DNA from: Nocardioides alcanivorans
GTDB lineage: Bacteria > Actinomycetota > Actinomycetes > Propionibacteriales > Nocardioidaceae
Reading direction: 5' to 3'
Length of the DNA stretch: 64,000 nucleotides
Assembly (NCBI RefSeq): GCF_021555175.1
Contig: NZ_JAKGRW010000016.1
Coordinates: forward strand, 52,955-116,954
Shown: positions 8,588-16,923 of the stretch, one piece after another
Layout: every line of letters starts with the position of its first letter
Position numbering within the stretch: position 1 is the stretch's first letter
Notes under the pieces: generated by a model
The model's database searches: none
What the model saw: only the letters and a program-made list of their open reading frames with translations
Told to the model about the DNA's origin: nothing
Program-made: the position numbers and the translations under genes

Positions 8588-9889
8588 TCAGCCGAGGACG
8601 CGGGTCAGGTAGGCGTTGGCGAAGACCCGGTGGGGGTCGAGCCGGTCTCGTAGCGTGAGGAACTCCTCGAAGCGCGGATAGACCTCGGCCAGCTGCTCGG
8701 CGGTGCGGGTGTGCACCTTGCCCCAGTGAGGTCGGCCGCCGTGGGCGACCATGATCTGCTCCATCGCAGCGAAGTAGTCGCGGTGATCGGTGCGTGCGTT
8801 GACGTGGAACGCCAGATACATCGACTCACGGCCGGTGGAGGTGCCCAACGTGATGTCGTCGGCGGGGGTCTGGCGGATCTCGACGGGGAAGCTGATGCGC
8901 CACTGGGACCGCTCGATGCGGTCCCGTGCCTCCCGCAGGGCCGCGAGGCCGGCCGCGCGGGGGACGGCGTACTCCATCTCCTTGAAGACGACGGTCCGGG
9001 GCGTGGTGAACACCCGGTGGGGAATGTCGCTGTAGCGACGCTCGGAAAGGAACTTCACGGCCAGTTCGTTGAGTCGCGGGACGCTGTCGGGACGGGCGTT
9101 GCCGACGCGGTTGATGACCGAGTAGACGCGGTTGGCGAGGAAGTCGTCGTCCCACCAGGCGCGCAGCCGGCTGAGAGGCTCGGCCTGGCTCGGCTCGTTG
9201 TCGAGCCGGTTGTTGGTCTTCACCTGCATTCCGTCGGTGTGCGGGAACCAGTACATGTCGACATGATGGTTGTCGGCCACGAACTCGTCGTAGCGTGCCA
9301 GGCCCTCCGCCCACGAGATCGGCTGCTCGTGGGCCTCGAGCACACCGAGCGGCTCCACGTCGAACGTGAGGGAGGTGAGGACGCCGAGGGCGCCGAGTCC
9401 GATCCTTGCCGCCGCGAAGAGCTCCGGGTTCTCCGTGCGGGATGCCCGGAGCAGTTCGCCCTCGCCAGAGACGAGCTCCAGGCCGCTCAGCTGGGCTGAC
9501 AGGGAGGCGCTGACACCGCCGGTGCCGTGGGTGCCGGTGCTGGTCGCACCGGCGACGGTCTGCTCGGCGATGTCACCCATGTTGTGCAGGGTGAGCCCCA
9601 TCCGGGCGAGCTCGGTGTTGAGGACCCTCAACGGGGTGCCGGCGGCAGCGGTGACGGTCATCGCGGCCCGGTCGACCTCGAGGATGCCGATCATGCGGTC
9701 CGGCCGCAACATGATGTCCTCCGGCGCGGAGATCCCGGTGAAGCTGTGGCCCGTGCCGACCATCTTCACCCGGCGTCCAGTGCCCGCGGCGCGTGCGACG
9801 ATCTCGGCGACCGACGCGGGGTCGGTGGGGGCGAGGACCTCGCTCGGGGAGGCCGTCTCGAGCCCGGACCAGTTGCGCCATGTGCTCAT
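8588..9889 (-). CDS. D-arabinono-1,4-lactone / L-gulonolactone oxidase family FAD oxidase
   Basis: FAD-linked oxidoreductase of 433 residues. The N-terminal PCMH-type FAD domain has GTGHSFTG near residue 47, and the flavin-loop stretch [20 protein letters not shown] follows. The C-terminal ALO domain ends in the typical [13 protein letters not shown]...[16 protein letters not shown]...FANAYL pattern. It oxidises an aldono-lactone, in actinobacteria often part of an ascorbate-like or sugar-acid route. The ATG at 9889 (MSTWRNWSG) is supported by a TAGCCT box eight bases upstream; the frame is open for 16 more codons, without support. It is divergent from hemH. Confidence 0.86.
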   Translation of the reverse strand: MSTWRNWSGLETASPSEVLAPTDPASVAEIVARAAGTGRRVKMVGTGHSFTGISAPEDIMLRPDRMIGILEVDRAAMTVTAAAGTPLRVLNTELARMGLTLHNMGDIAEQTVAGATSTGTHGTGGVSASLSAQLSGLELVSGEGELLRASRTENPELFAAARIGLGALGVLTSLTFDVEPLGVLEAHEQPISWAEGLARYDEFVADNHHVDMYWFPHTDGMQVKTNNRLDNEPSQAEPLSRLRAWWDDDFLANRVYSVINRVGNARPDSVPRLNELAVKFLSERRYSDIPHRVFTTPRTVVFKEMEYAVPRAAGLAALREARDRIERSQWRISFPVEIRQTPADDITLGTSTGRESMYLAFHVNARTDHRDYFAAMEQIMVAHGGRPHWGKVHTRTAEQLAEVYPRFEEFLTLRDRLDPHRVFANAYLTRVLG

Positions 9890-9897
9890 GGCGGACG

Positions 9898-9903
9898 AGG
9901 CTA
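9898..9903 (-). promoter_or_regulatory. -10 box TAGCCT, leaderless
   Basis: Reverse-strand TAGCCT eight bases before the ATG at 9889 of the aldonolactone oxidase gene. Confidence 0.5.
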
Positions 9904-9955
9904 CTGCAAGAAGTGGATCAAGTGTCCCGATGGGCACTTCCTACGGGGTTCTTCC

Positions 9956-9961
9956 TACGAT
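9956..9961 (+). promoter_or_regulatory. -10 box TACGAT, leaderless
   Basis: TACGAT six bases before the hemH ATG at 9968. Confidence 0.5.
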
Positions 9962-9967
9962 GGGGCC

Positions 9968-11067
9968 ATGGCACCGGATCCTCTTCCCTTCGATGCACTC
10001 CTGCTGGTCTCCTTCGGCGGTCCGGAGGCTCCGGAGGACGTCGTTCCCTTCCTCGCCAACGTGACCCGTGGTCGCGGCATCCCGGAGGAGCGGTTGCGCG
10101 AGGTCGGCGAGCACTACTTCGGGTTCGGGGGCAAGTCGCCGATCAACGATCAGAACCGCGCCCTGCTGGCGGCCCTCCGGGACGACTTCGCGGCGGCCGG
10201 CCTCGACCTGCCGGTCTACTGGGGCAACCGCAACTGGGACCCCTACCTGCGCGACGCGCTTGCGCAGATGAAGGCCGACGGCATCCGGCGAGCCGCGTGC
10301 TTCGTGACCTCCGCCTACTCCTCCTACTCTGGCTGCCGGCAGTACCGCGAGGACCTGGCCGGCGCCGTTGCCGAGGTCCCGGGTGCTCCGCAGCTGGACC
10401 GCCTGCGTGCCTACTTCAACCACCCGGGCTTCATCGCCCCCGTCGTCGACGCGACGCTCACCGCGCTCTCCGAGCTCGACCCGGCCCGCCGCGACGAGAC
10501 GCACCTGGTCTTCGTCACCCACTCGATCCCGGTCACGATGGCCGAGGGAGCCGGCCCCGACGGTGACGCCTACGTCGAGCAGCACCTCAGCGTCATGGCC
10601 GAGGTCGTCGAGCGGGTCCGGTTGGAGACCGGCCACCGCTACTTCCACGACCTCGTCTACTGCTCGCGTTCGGGGCCGCCCCAGGTGCCGTGGCTGGAGC
10701 CCGACGTCAACGACCATCTCGAGATGCTCGCCGAGGAGGGTGCTCGACCGGTCGTGCTCATCCCGATCGGCTTCGTCTCCGACCACATGGAGGTCGTCTA
10801 CGACCTCGACACGGAGGCTGCGGCAACGGCGGAGCGTCTCGGCATGCCGTTCGCGCGGGCGGCGACGCCGGGCGTGGACCCCGGTTCGTCGCGATGGTGC
10901 GCGACCTCCTGCTCGAGCGAGCCGCCGTCGAGCGTGGCGGCGACGTGACCCGCCAGGTGTGCGGGTCACTCGGCCCGGCGCAGGACCTGTGCCCGCTGGA
11001 CTGCTGCCCCAATCCGAGATCCCCGCTGCCGACCCTGGGCGACCTGCCCGAGCGGGAGTCCGTGTGA
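9968..11067 (+). CDS. hemH: Ferrochelatase, [2Fe-2S] coproporphyrin type (frame broken once)
   Basis: Inserts Fe2+ into coproporphyrin III or protoporphyrin in heme synthesis; 366 residues corrected. It contains the active-site segments [22 protein letters not shown] and the histidine in [10 protein letters not shown]. The C-terminal cysteine set ([20 protein letters not shown]), with an upstream cysteine in GCRQYRED, matches the [2Fe-2S] ferrochelatases of actinobacteria. The frame breaks at the CCCC run 10879-10882; one added C restores [17 protein letters not shown]. The ATG at 9968 is leaderless. It overlaps the inositol monophosphatase gene by GTGA, so the two are coupled. Confidence 0.9.
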
Positions 11068-11903
11068 GCGACGGCGAGGCTCTCGGGGAGGGGCTCCTCG
11101 AGCTCGCGGTGCGTGCCGCCGCCGAAGCGGCCACGTTGGTCGCCGCCCGACGCAGCGGCGGCGTCCGGGTGTCCGGCACCAAGTCGTCGGACGTCGACAT
11201 CGTGACCGAGGTCGACACCGAGTGCGAGCGACTCCTGCGCAGTCTCGTCCTCACCGCCCGCCCTGAAGACGGCTTCCTCGGTGAGGAGGGTGACGACGTC
11301 ATCGGCAGCAGCGGCGTGCGCTGGATCGCCGATCCCATCGACGGCACCGTCAATTTTCTCTACGGATTGCCCCAGTACGCCGTCTCCCTGGCTGCGGAGG
11401 TCGACGGGGAGGTCGTTGCCGGAGTCGTGGTCAACCCCGCGACCGGAGTCGCCTACCGGGCCCGTCGTGGTGGTGGAGCGTGGCGCTGGCAGGGTCCCGC
11501 GGCATCGAAGGATGCGCGGCCCGAGCGCCTCGAGGTGAGGGGCGCGGTGCCCGTCGCGGAGCGGTTGGTGCTCACCGGTTTCAACTACGAGGCGCACATC
11601 CGTCGGATCCAAGCTGCTGCGGCTGCGAGCTTGTTGCCCCGGGTGCGTGACATCCGCCGCCTGGGTGCCTGTGCGCTCGACCTGTGCCATGTCGCGGAAG
11701 GGGCGGCCGATGGCTACGTCGAGGAGGGCGTGGAGCTCTGGGACCACGCGGCCGGGGCGCTCATCGCGGAGGAGGCCGGAGCCCGTTCGGTGCGCACGGT
11801 CGGACGTGGTGGCAAGGCCGCGTTGGTCTGCGCACCGGAGACCGGATTCGACGATTTCTGGGCCCTCGTACGCGACGCAGGATTCCTCGCAGAAGGGGAA
11901 TAG
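11064..11903 (+). CDS. suhB: Inositol monophosphatase family protein
   Basis: Mg2+-dependent sugar-phosphate phosphatase, 279 residues, GTG start overlapping the hemH stop. The metal-binding motifs are all present: LGEEG near residue 73, WIADPIDGTVNF near 90 and ELWDHAAG near 224. Position next to the DUF4193 gene matches suhB (Rv2701c) of M. tuberculosis. Likely substrates are myo-inositol 1-phosphate or histidinol/fructose phosphates, which sequence alone does not separate. The frame is intact. Confidence 0.88.
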   Translation: MSDGEALGEGLLELAVRAAAEAATLVAARRSGGVRVSGTKSSDVDIVTEVDTECERLLRSLVLTARPEDGFLGEEGDDVIGSSGVRWIADPIDGTVNFLYGLPQYAVSLAAEVDGEVVAGVVVNPATGVAYRARRGGGAWRWQGPAASKDARPERLEVRGAVPVAERLVLTGFNYEAHIRRIQAAAAASLLPRVRDIRRLGACALDLCHVAEGAADGYVEEGVELWDHAAGALIAEEAGARSVRTVGRGGKAALVCAPETGFDDFWALVRDAGFLAEGE

Positions 11904-11954
11904 TCGACCCCGGTGGTTGGTTGCTCCGGCACGTCGTGTGGAATGCGCGTGCAC

Positions 11955-11977
11955 ATTGTGCCCCGATGGTGCACAAT
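11955..11977. promoter_or_regulatory. Inverted repeat ATTGTGC...GCACAAT upstream of DUF4193 gene
   Basis: Seven-base perfect arms separated by nine bases, about 55 bases before the DUF4193 start. A GTGCAC word also lies just to the left and again inside. Possible operator; the regulator is unknown. Confidence 0.4.
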
Positions 11978-12031
11978 CTGGCGCCGAACGTGCGACATAT
12001 TCAGTGCGCAAGTCATGAAGTGGAGAGGTTG

Positions 12032-12322
12032 ATGGCGACCGATTACGACGCCCCGCGCAAGAACGAAGAAGACCAGAGCGAAGAGAGCATCGAAGAGCTC
12101 AAGGCGCGGCGTCACGACAAGAACTCCGGCAAGGTCGACGAGGACGAGGCGGAAGCCGCCGAAGCCTTCGAACTGCCCGGTGCCGACCTGTCGCACGAGG
12201 AGCTTGCGGTCGAGGTGAAGCCCAAGCAGGAGGACGAGTTCACCTGCATGAGCTGCTTCCTCGTGCACCACCGCAGTCAGCTCGCCGACGCCAAGTCGAT
12301 GATCTGCCGCGACTGCGCCTGA
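12032..12322 (+). CDS. DUF4193 zinc-ribbon protein
   Basis: Small acidic protein of 96 residues. The charged N-terminal two thirds is followed by a CxxC...CxxC pair (CMSCFLVHHRSQLADAK, then ICRDC) that would bind one zinc. This is the DUF4193 family, conserved across actinobacteria (Rv2699c in M. tuberculosis, from memory) with unknown role. A strong GGAGAGG lies five bases before the ATG. An inverted repeat precedes the promoter region and a long bidirectional hairpin follows the gene. Confidence 0.88.
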   Translation: MATDYDAPRKNEEDQSEESIEELKARRHDKNSGKVDEDEAEAAEAFELPGADLSHEELAVEVKPKQEDEFTCMSCFLVHHRSQLADAKSMICRDCA

Positions 12323-12354
12323 TCCTCGGCTTGATCTTCTTCCGCCCAGCGGAC

Positions 12355-12394
12355 GCTGAAGCCCCGCAACCTCGTGAGGTTGCGGGGCTTCAGC
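12355..12394. terminator. Perfect 18-bp bidirectional terminator hairpin
   Basis: GCTGAAGCCCCGCAACCT, loop CGTG, and its exact reverse complement. It lies between the convergent DUF4193 and DUF4235 genes, so it can end transcription from both sides. Confidence 0.85.
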
Positions 12395-12406
12395 GATCTC
12401 TCGGGG

Positions 12407-12712
12407 CTACTCGCCGTCGGCGCGGAGCCCGGGCGGCAGCTCTCCGGTGGAGGCCAGGTAGTAGTGGGCCACCTTGCGAGCAGCCAGCATCCGGACCACG
12501 GCCACGAAGGTGCCGCTGAACGCTGCCCAGGCCAGGGCCTCGCGGAAGTTGACGTCGGGATCGGCCGGATTGGCCGGTGGCTTGTGCCCCGTGGCGGCCT
12601 TCCAGGTGGCCGTCATGGCCTTGCGGGCGACGATGCCGCTGCCCAGGGTGGTGGCGGTGGCCATCACTCCCCAGAGCTTCGAGCTGGCTTCCTTGTCGTC
12701 GGACTTCGCCAT
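12407..12712 (-). CDS. DUF4235 family membrane protein
   Basis: About 101 residues. It has two hydrophobic stretches: LWGVMATATTLGSGIVARKA near the N-terminus, and ALAWAAFSGTFVAVVRMLAARK near residue 65. This fits the small DUF4235 membrane family of actinobacteria; function unknown. The ATG at 12712 overlaps the stop of the DUF3093 gene (ATGA), so the two are translated together. An extra GTG directly in front is less likely. Confidence 0.8.
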   Translation of the reverse strand: MAKSDDKEASSKLWGVMATATTLGSGIVARKAMTATWKAATGHKPPANPADPDVNFREALAWAAFSGTFVAVVRMLAARKVAHYYLASTGELPPGLRADGE

Positions 12713-13176
12713 CACTGACCTCCCGTGGTTTCGGAAACGGAGTTGAGCACCTTGGCCAGGCGTTGTGGGTGCCGGGTGGCCACCAGCCAGTACGGCGTCG
12801 GATCGGCCGGGTCGGACACGGTGACCTTCACCGCACGCTTCAGGTAGGGCCGCAGGAGCAGGAAGGCGCGGGCGTCGGCCTCGACACCGGCGAGCCGGCG
12901 CGCCGCCTCGGGATCCAGCGGAGTGGTCTCGCCCAGCAGCGCAAGAGGGATGTGGGCCCGTCCGGCGCGAAGCTCACCGTCGGCCACCTCGATCCGGGCG
13001 GAGCCGAACTGCATGAGCGCGCCCGCCATGCACACGCCGACCGCAGCCACGATGCAGGCGATCACCAGTCCCGAGAGTGCATCGACCACGGCAAGGACCA
13101 GGAAGAAGCTGATCAACAGCATCGTCGCGTGGGCCCACCACCTCAGCGGCACGGACAGACGTTCGGCGTACTCCAC
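12712..13176 (-). CDS. DUF3093 membrane protein
   Basis: About 154 residues with two membrane helices near the N-terminus (MLLISFFLVLAVVDAL and LVIACIVAAVGVCMAG), followed by a cytoplasmic or external beta-rich part. It matches the DUF3093 family next to dut in mycobacteria (Rv2698). I chose the GTG at 13176 (VEYAERLSVPLRWW), because longer versions would run into the divergent dut promoter. It forms a two-gene unit with the DUF4235 gene. Confidence 0.82.
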   Translation of the reverse strand: MEYAERLSVPLRWWAHATMLLISFFLVLAVVDALSGLVIACIVAAVGVCMAGALMQFGSARIEVADGELRAGRAHIPLALLGETTPLDPEAARRLAGVEADARAFLLLRPYLKRAVKVTVSDPADPTPYWLVATRHPQRLAKVLNSVSETTGGQ

Positions 13177-13215
13177 GGGGATGAGTTTCCCAGACAGGTG
13201 ATGTGAACGCACGGG

Positions 13216-13221
13216 TAGGGT
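13216..13221 (+). promoter_or_regulatory. -10 box TAGGGT, leaderless
   Basis: TAGGGT exactly seven bases before the dut ATG at 13229. Confidence 0.6.
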
Positions 13222-13228
13222 CTGCAGC

Positions 13229-13707
13229 ATGACTGACGAAGGCGCCGAGGTGCCCCTGGTCCGGCTCGATCCGGACCTTCCGATTCCCGGCTACGCGCAC
13301 CCGGGCGATGCCGGTGCCGACCTGATGTCGCGCATCGACCTCGTGCTCGAGCCCGGGGAGCGGGCCCTGGTGCCGACAGGTGTCGCGTTGGCGCTGCCGC
13401 CGGGCCACGTCGGTCTGGTCCATCCCCGTTCCGGGCTCGCCGCCCGCCATGGGATCACCATCGTCAATGCCCCCGGCACCGTCGACTGCGGCTACCGCGG
13501 TGAGATCAAGGTGCTGTTGCTCAACACCGACCGCAATCAGCCGTTCGAGGTACGCCGCGGCGACCGCATCGCCCAGCTCGTGGTGCAGTGCTTCGAACGG
13601 GTTCGCTTCGTCGAGGTGTCGGCCCTCGACGACTCGGTGCGTGGAGCGGGGGCTACGGTTCCACCGGCGGTTTCGTCGGAGCAGACCCACAGAGGAGTTC
13701 GTTGTGA
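13229..13707 (+). CDS. dut: dUTP diphosphatase (frame broken near C-terminus)
   Basis: Trimeric dUTPase, 159 residues corrected, hydrolysing dUTP to dUMP to keep uracil out of DNA and feed dTMP synthesis. The family motifs run in order: [34 protein letters not shown] and [10 protein letters not shown]. The last, glycine-rich motif ([12 protein letters not shown]), which closes over the neighbouring active site, appears only if one G is added to the GGGGG run at 13648-13652. As read, the frame misses this motif and runs on through the next gene. The corrected stop overlaps the GTG of the DUF3710 gene. Confidence 0.9.
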
Positions 13708-14363
13708 AGTTCGGACGCAAGTCCACCAAGGCCACGGAGACCACGAAGGTCGAGAGCCCGGCCGCGGGGGATGCGACCGAGGCCGAGGTCCCGCAGACGC
13801 AGGAGCCGGTCGGCCCCCGCGACGTCTCCGAGGTCGACCTCGAGGACGGGGTGCCGCGCGTCGACCTGACCAGCCTGCTGATCGCCCCGGCCGAGGGACT
13901 CGAGCTGCGGATGCAGGTCAACGAGTCCGACGGCCAGGTGCAGAGCGTCCTGCTCACCAACGACGAGGGCGCTGTCGAGCTTCGGGTCTTCGCTGCTCAG
14001 CGGGGCGGGGACATGTGGTCGGAGGTGCGCAAGCAGATCGCAGCCGAGACCTCCCGCCAGGGCGGCACCGCCACCGAGAACGATGGCTCCCAAGGGCCCG
14101 AGTTGCACTGCCAGATGACGGTCCGCACCGCGGACGGCCGCACCGGCGTGCAGCCGACGCGCGTGGTGGGCTTCAACGGCCCACGGTGGTTCCTGCGCGC
14201 CACCTACCTCGGTCGGCCCGCGGTGCAGCCCGAGCAGGCCGAGGACTTCGAGAAGGCCGTCAACGCGTTGGTCATCCGTCGCGGTGACGGGCCGATGGCG
14301 CCGGGCGAGGCGTTGCCCATCAACCTGCCGCCGCAGGCTCGGCGCGTCAAGCCGGCTGAGTGA
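13704..14363 (+). CDS. DUF3710 family protein
   Basis: 219 residues, GTG start overlapping the dut stop. A lysine- and glutamate-rich N-terminal tail of about 50 residues precedes a soluble alpha/beta domain ([13 protein letters not shown]... to [14 protein letters not shown]). This is the DUF3710 family found directly after dut in many actinobacteria (Rv2696c). No catalytic motif is recognised. The run dut-DUF3710-OB-fold-DUF3159 is probably one transcript. Confidence 0.85.
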   Translation: MKFGRKSTKATETTKVESPAAGDATEAEVPQTQEPVGPRDVSEVDLEDGVPRVDLTSLLIAPAEGLELRMQVNESDGQVQSVLLTNDEGAVELRVFAAQRGGDMWSEVRKQIAAETSRQGGTATENDGSQGPELHCQMTVRTADGRTGVQPTRVVGFNGPRWFLRATYLGRPAVQPEQAEDFEKAVNALVIRRGDGPMAPGEALPINLPPQARRVKPAE

Positions 14364-14370
14364 GGACCTG

Positions 14371-14745
14371 ATGGAGGAGCGCGGCTGGCGGGCCCGCCTG
14401 GGCCGTCGGATGAGCGACTGGGCGAGCAGCAGCGATCAGCACGCCCGGGACCTGCGCCGTTCCCACGAGACGTCCGGCCGGCTCAGCATCGCCGAGGCCG
14501 GTGATCGGGAGAAGGTCCAGCTCACCGGCACTCTTCGATCGGTGACCCTCCGTCCGCGCGGGGGAGTCCCAGCGTTGGAGGCCGAACTGGACGACGGCAG
14601 CGGGGTGCTGACGCTCGTGTGGCTGGGACGGCGTCGCATCGTCGGCATCGAGGCAGGCAGAGCGCTCTCGGTGGGCGGTCGGATCGGCGTCCAGGACGGT
14701 CACCGAGTGATGTACAACCCCAGATACGAGCTTCGGCATGAGTGA
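14371..14745 (+). CDS. OB-fold nucleic-acid-binding protein
   Basis: 124 residues. After a basic N-terminus comes a predicted five-strand OB fold, from VQLTGTLRSVTLRPRGGVPA to SVGGRIGVQDGHRVMYNPRY, like the single-stranded nucleic-acid-binding domains of RecG-type proteins. It corresponds by position to Rv2694c. It starts 7 bases after the DUF3710 stop and overlaps the DUF3159 gene by eight bases. The actual ligand is unknown. Confidence 0.78.
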   Translation: MEERGWRARLGRRMSDWASSSDQHARDLRRSHETSGRLSIAEAGDREKVQLTGTLRSVTLRPRGGVPALEAELDDGSGVLTLVWLGRRRIVGIEAGRALSVGGRIGVQDGHRVMYNPRYELRHE

Positions 14746-15523
14746 GCACGCTGCCAACTCCGCGTCGGCCCCGACCTCTGCGGAGCAGACGGTCGAGGCC
14801 GTCGTCCGCCACCAGCTCTCCCGGGCCCTCGGAGGCCGCCGGGGCATGCTCGAGGCCGCGGTGCCGACGATCATGTTCACGTTCTCGTTCATCGCCTTCA
14901 AGGACCTCAAGGTCTCGCTGACGATCAGCCTGGCAGCGGCGATCCTGGCGCTGCTGGTCCGACTGGTGCAACGCAGCACGGTGCAGTTCTGCGTCAACGC
15001 GCTCGTCGGCATCGCCATCGGCGCTGCCTTTGCCCTGCGGGCCGCGAAGGCCGGTGGAGACGCCAATGACCAGGCCCTGGCCTACTTCCTCCCGGGCCTG
15101 CTCTACAACGCTGCCTATGCCGTTGGCCTGACGCTCTCCAACCTGCTGCGCTGGCCCATCATGGGCTTCATGGTCGGCAGCGTCACCGGAGACCTGACCG
15201 CCTGGCGCAAGGACCCGGGCATTCGGCGGCTCTGCTCCCACCTCACCTGGATGCTGGTGCTGCCCTGCCTGCTCCGGGTGCTCGTGCAGACGCCGTTCTA
15301 CGTGCTCGGCAAGAGTGGCGGCATGGAGCCGAGCACCGCGGTCGCGGCGCTCGGGATCTCCAAGATCGCCATGGGGTGGCCGCTCCAGCTGGCGGCGCTG
15401 GCAGCCATGGTGTGGTTGCTGGCCCGCAACGCCACGCCGGTCCAGGAATCCTCCGACCAGGACGGCCCGGAACCCGCCCCCGAGGGCGCAGCGGAGCGCG
15501 AGGGCTCAGCCGCCTCGGAGTGA
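14738..15523 (+). CDS. DUF3159 membrane protein
   Basis: 261 residues with about six hydrophobic segments between residues 40 and 230 and an acidic, proline-rich C-terminal tail. It belongs to the DUF3159 family, found beside the trkA pair in mycobacteria (Rv2693c). Function unknown; a transport or membrane-organising role would be a guess. Its last 18 bases overlap the 3' end of the convergent trkA-like gene. Confidence 0.82.
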   Translation: MSEHAANSASAPTSAEQTVEAVVRHQLSRALGGRRGMLEAAVPTIMFTFSFIAFKDLKVSLTISLAAAILALLVRLVQRSTVQFCVNALVGIAIGAAFALRAAKAGGDANDQALAYFLPGLLYNAAYAVGLTLSNLLRWPIMGFMVGSVTGDLTAWRKDPGIRRLCSHLTWMLVLPCLLRVLVQTPFYVLGKSGGMEPSTAVAALGISKIAMGWPLQLAALAAMVWLLARNATPVQESSDQDGPEPAPEGAAEREGSAASE

Positions 15524-16203
15524 GGCCGCGGCGTCAGCTCTTCTCGGGCCTGGGGAGAGGATCCGTTGGAGCTCCGGCTCGACGTCGTCGGGCACCACGA
15601 AGAGGAGCTCGTCCCCGGCTTCGATCGGCTCCTCGTCGGCGGGGGTGTAGACCTGCCCGTCGCGGATGATCGTGACCAAGGCGCAGTTCTCCGGCCACGG
15701 GATGAGCCCCGAAGGCGTGCCGACGTACGGCGAGTCGTCGGGGAGCGTCATCTCAACGAGGTTGGCGTTGCCCTTGCGGAAGGTGAACAACCGCACCAGG
15801 TCGCCCACCGAGACGGCCTCCTCGACCAGGGCAGACATGATGCGGGGGTCGAGACACTGACGTCGACGCCCCAGGCCTCGGTGAACAGCCACTCGTTGTT
15901 GGGGTGGTTGACACGACCGACGGTGCGCGGCACGCCGAACTCGGTCTTGGCCAGCAGCGCGGTGACCAGATTCGCCTTGTCGTCACCGGTGGCCGCGATG
16001 ACCACGTCGCAGTTCTGCAACCGCGCCTCCTCCAACGAGCTGAGCTCGCAGGAGTCGGCCAGCAGCCATTCGGCGTCAGGCACCGAGTCGGGGCGGATGG
16101 AGGCCGGAGCCTTGTCGATCAGCAGCACCTGGTGGCCGTTCTCGATCAACTCGCGGGCGACCGACCGGCCCACCGCGCCGGCACCGGCGATGGCGACGCG
16201 CAT
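15506..16203 (-). CDS. ceoC: TrkA/RCK potassium-uptake regulatory protein 2 (frame broken once)
   Basis: 232 residues corrected. The N-terminal RCK domain has the NAD-binding loop AGAGAVGRSVARELIENG and then DVVIAATGDDKANLV. The C-terminal TrkA-C domain runs to the end. The frame breaks at the five-base run 15844-15848; one more C (reverse strand) gives VSVSTPRIMSALVEEA. ATGA overlap with the next RCK gene upstream. The pair matches ceoC/ceoB of M. tuberculosis. No TrkH/TrkG channel lies in this window; the divergent KimA-like permease is the nearest potassium transporter. Confidence 0.85.
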
Positions 16204-16865
16204 CAGTTCTCCTCCGGTCCGCGCTGGACGATCCTGTAGGCCCGGGAGGCGCTGTCCTCGCGCATCACCAGATGGAGCACGTCGCCCTCCTGGAGGACGG
16301 AGTCGCGGGTGGGCAGCATGCCCTCGCCGAGCCGATCGATCCAGGCGATGCGGACGCCGGCCTGTTCCTGCAGGTCGAGAGTGCGCTGCCCGACCCAGGC
16401 GTCGGGGATCACCACCTGGTCGAGTCGGATCGTGCCCGAAGGGTCGCGGAAGGTCGGCTCGGCGCCAGCCGGCAGCACCCGACGCAGCACCTGGTCGGCA
16501 GTCCACTTGACGGTGGCGACGGTCGTGATGCCGAGTCGTTGGTAGACCTCGGCCCGGCCCGGGTCGTAGATCCGGGCGACGACCGTCTGGATCCCGAAGC
16601 TCTCCCGAGCGACGCGCGCCGCGATGATGTTCGAGTTGTCACCGCTGGAGACCGCGGCGAATGCGTCGGCGCGGCCGATCCCTGCCTTCGTGAGCACCGC
16701 CTGGTCGAAGCCGTAGCCGGTGATCTTGTCGCCGTTGAAGGTCGGTCCGAGCCTCCGGAACGCGTCGGGGTTGCTGTCGATCACCGAGACGGTGTGGTTC
16801 CTGTCCTCGAGGCTCCGCGCGAGGGTGGAACCCACTCTGCCGCAGCCCATGATCACGACGTGCAC
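16203..16865 (-). CDS. ceoB: TrkA/RCK potassium-uptake regulatory protein 1
   Basis: 220 residues with a Rossmann RCK-N domain (VVIMGCGRVGSTLA, acidic strand end in VIDSNPDAF) and a TrkA-C domain over the last 80 residues. Such proteins sense NAD(H) or ATP and gate potassium transporters on the cytoplasmic side. The GTG at 16865 is chosen because a TAGCGT -10 box lies seven bases upstream; the frame is open much further but would cross the divergent promoter. It overlaps the second RCK gene by ATGA. Confidence 0.86.
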   Translation of the reverse strand: MHVVIMGCGRVGSTLARSLEDRNHTVSVIDSNPDAFRRLGPTFNGDKITGYGFDQAVLTKAGIGRADAFAAVSSGDNSNIIAARVARESFGIQTVVARIYDPGRAEVYQRLGITTVATVKWTADQVLRRVLPAGAEPTFRDPSGTIRLDQVVIPDAWVGQRTLDLQEQAGVRIAWIDRLGEGMLPTRDSVLQEGDVLHLVMREDSASRAYRIVQRGPEEN

Positions 16866-16872
16866 AACGGGA

Positions 16873-16878
16873 ACGCTA
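16873..16878 (-). promoter_or_regulatory. -10 box TAGCGT, leaderless, for the RCK pair
   Basis: Reverse-strand TAGCGT seven bases before the GTG at 16865. It faces the permease promoter 38 bases away. Confidence 0.55.
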
Positions 16879-16910
16879 CCGCAGAGGGAGTGGTTGGGCC
16901 CGATGTGGAC

Positions 16911-16916
16911 TAGCCT
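16911..16916 (+). promoter_or_regulatory. -10 box TAGCCT, leaderless, for the permease
   Basis: TAGCCT seven bases before the GTG at 16924, which decides this start over the ATG at 16903. Confidence 0.55.
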
Positions 16917-16923
16917 CCTCGTC

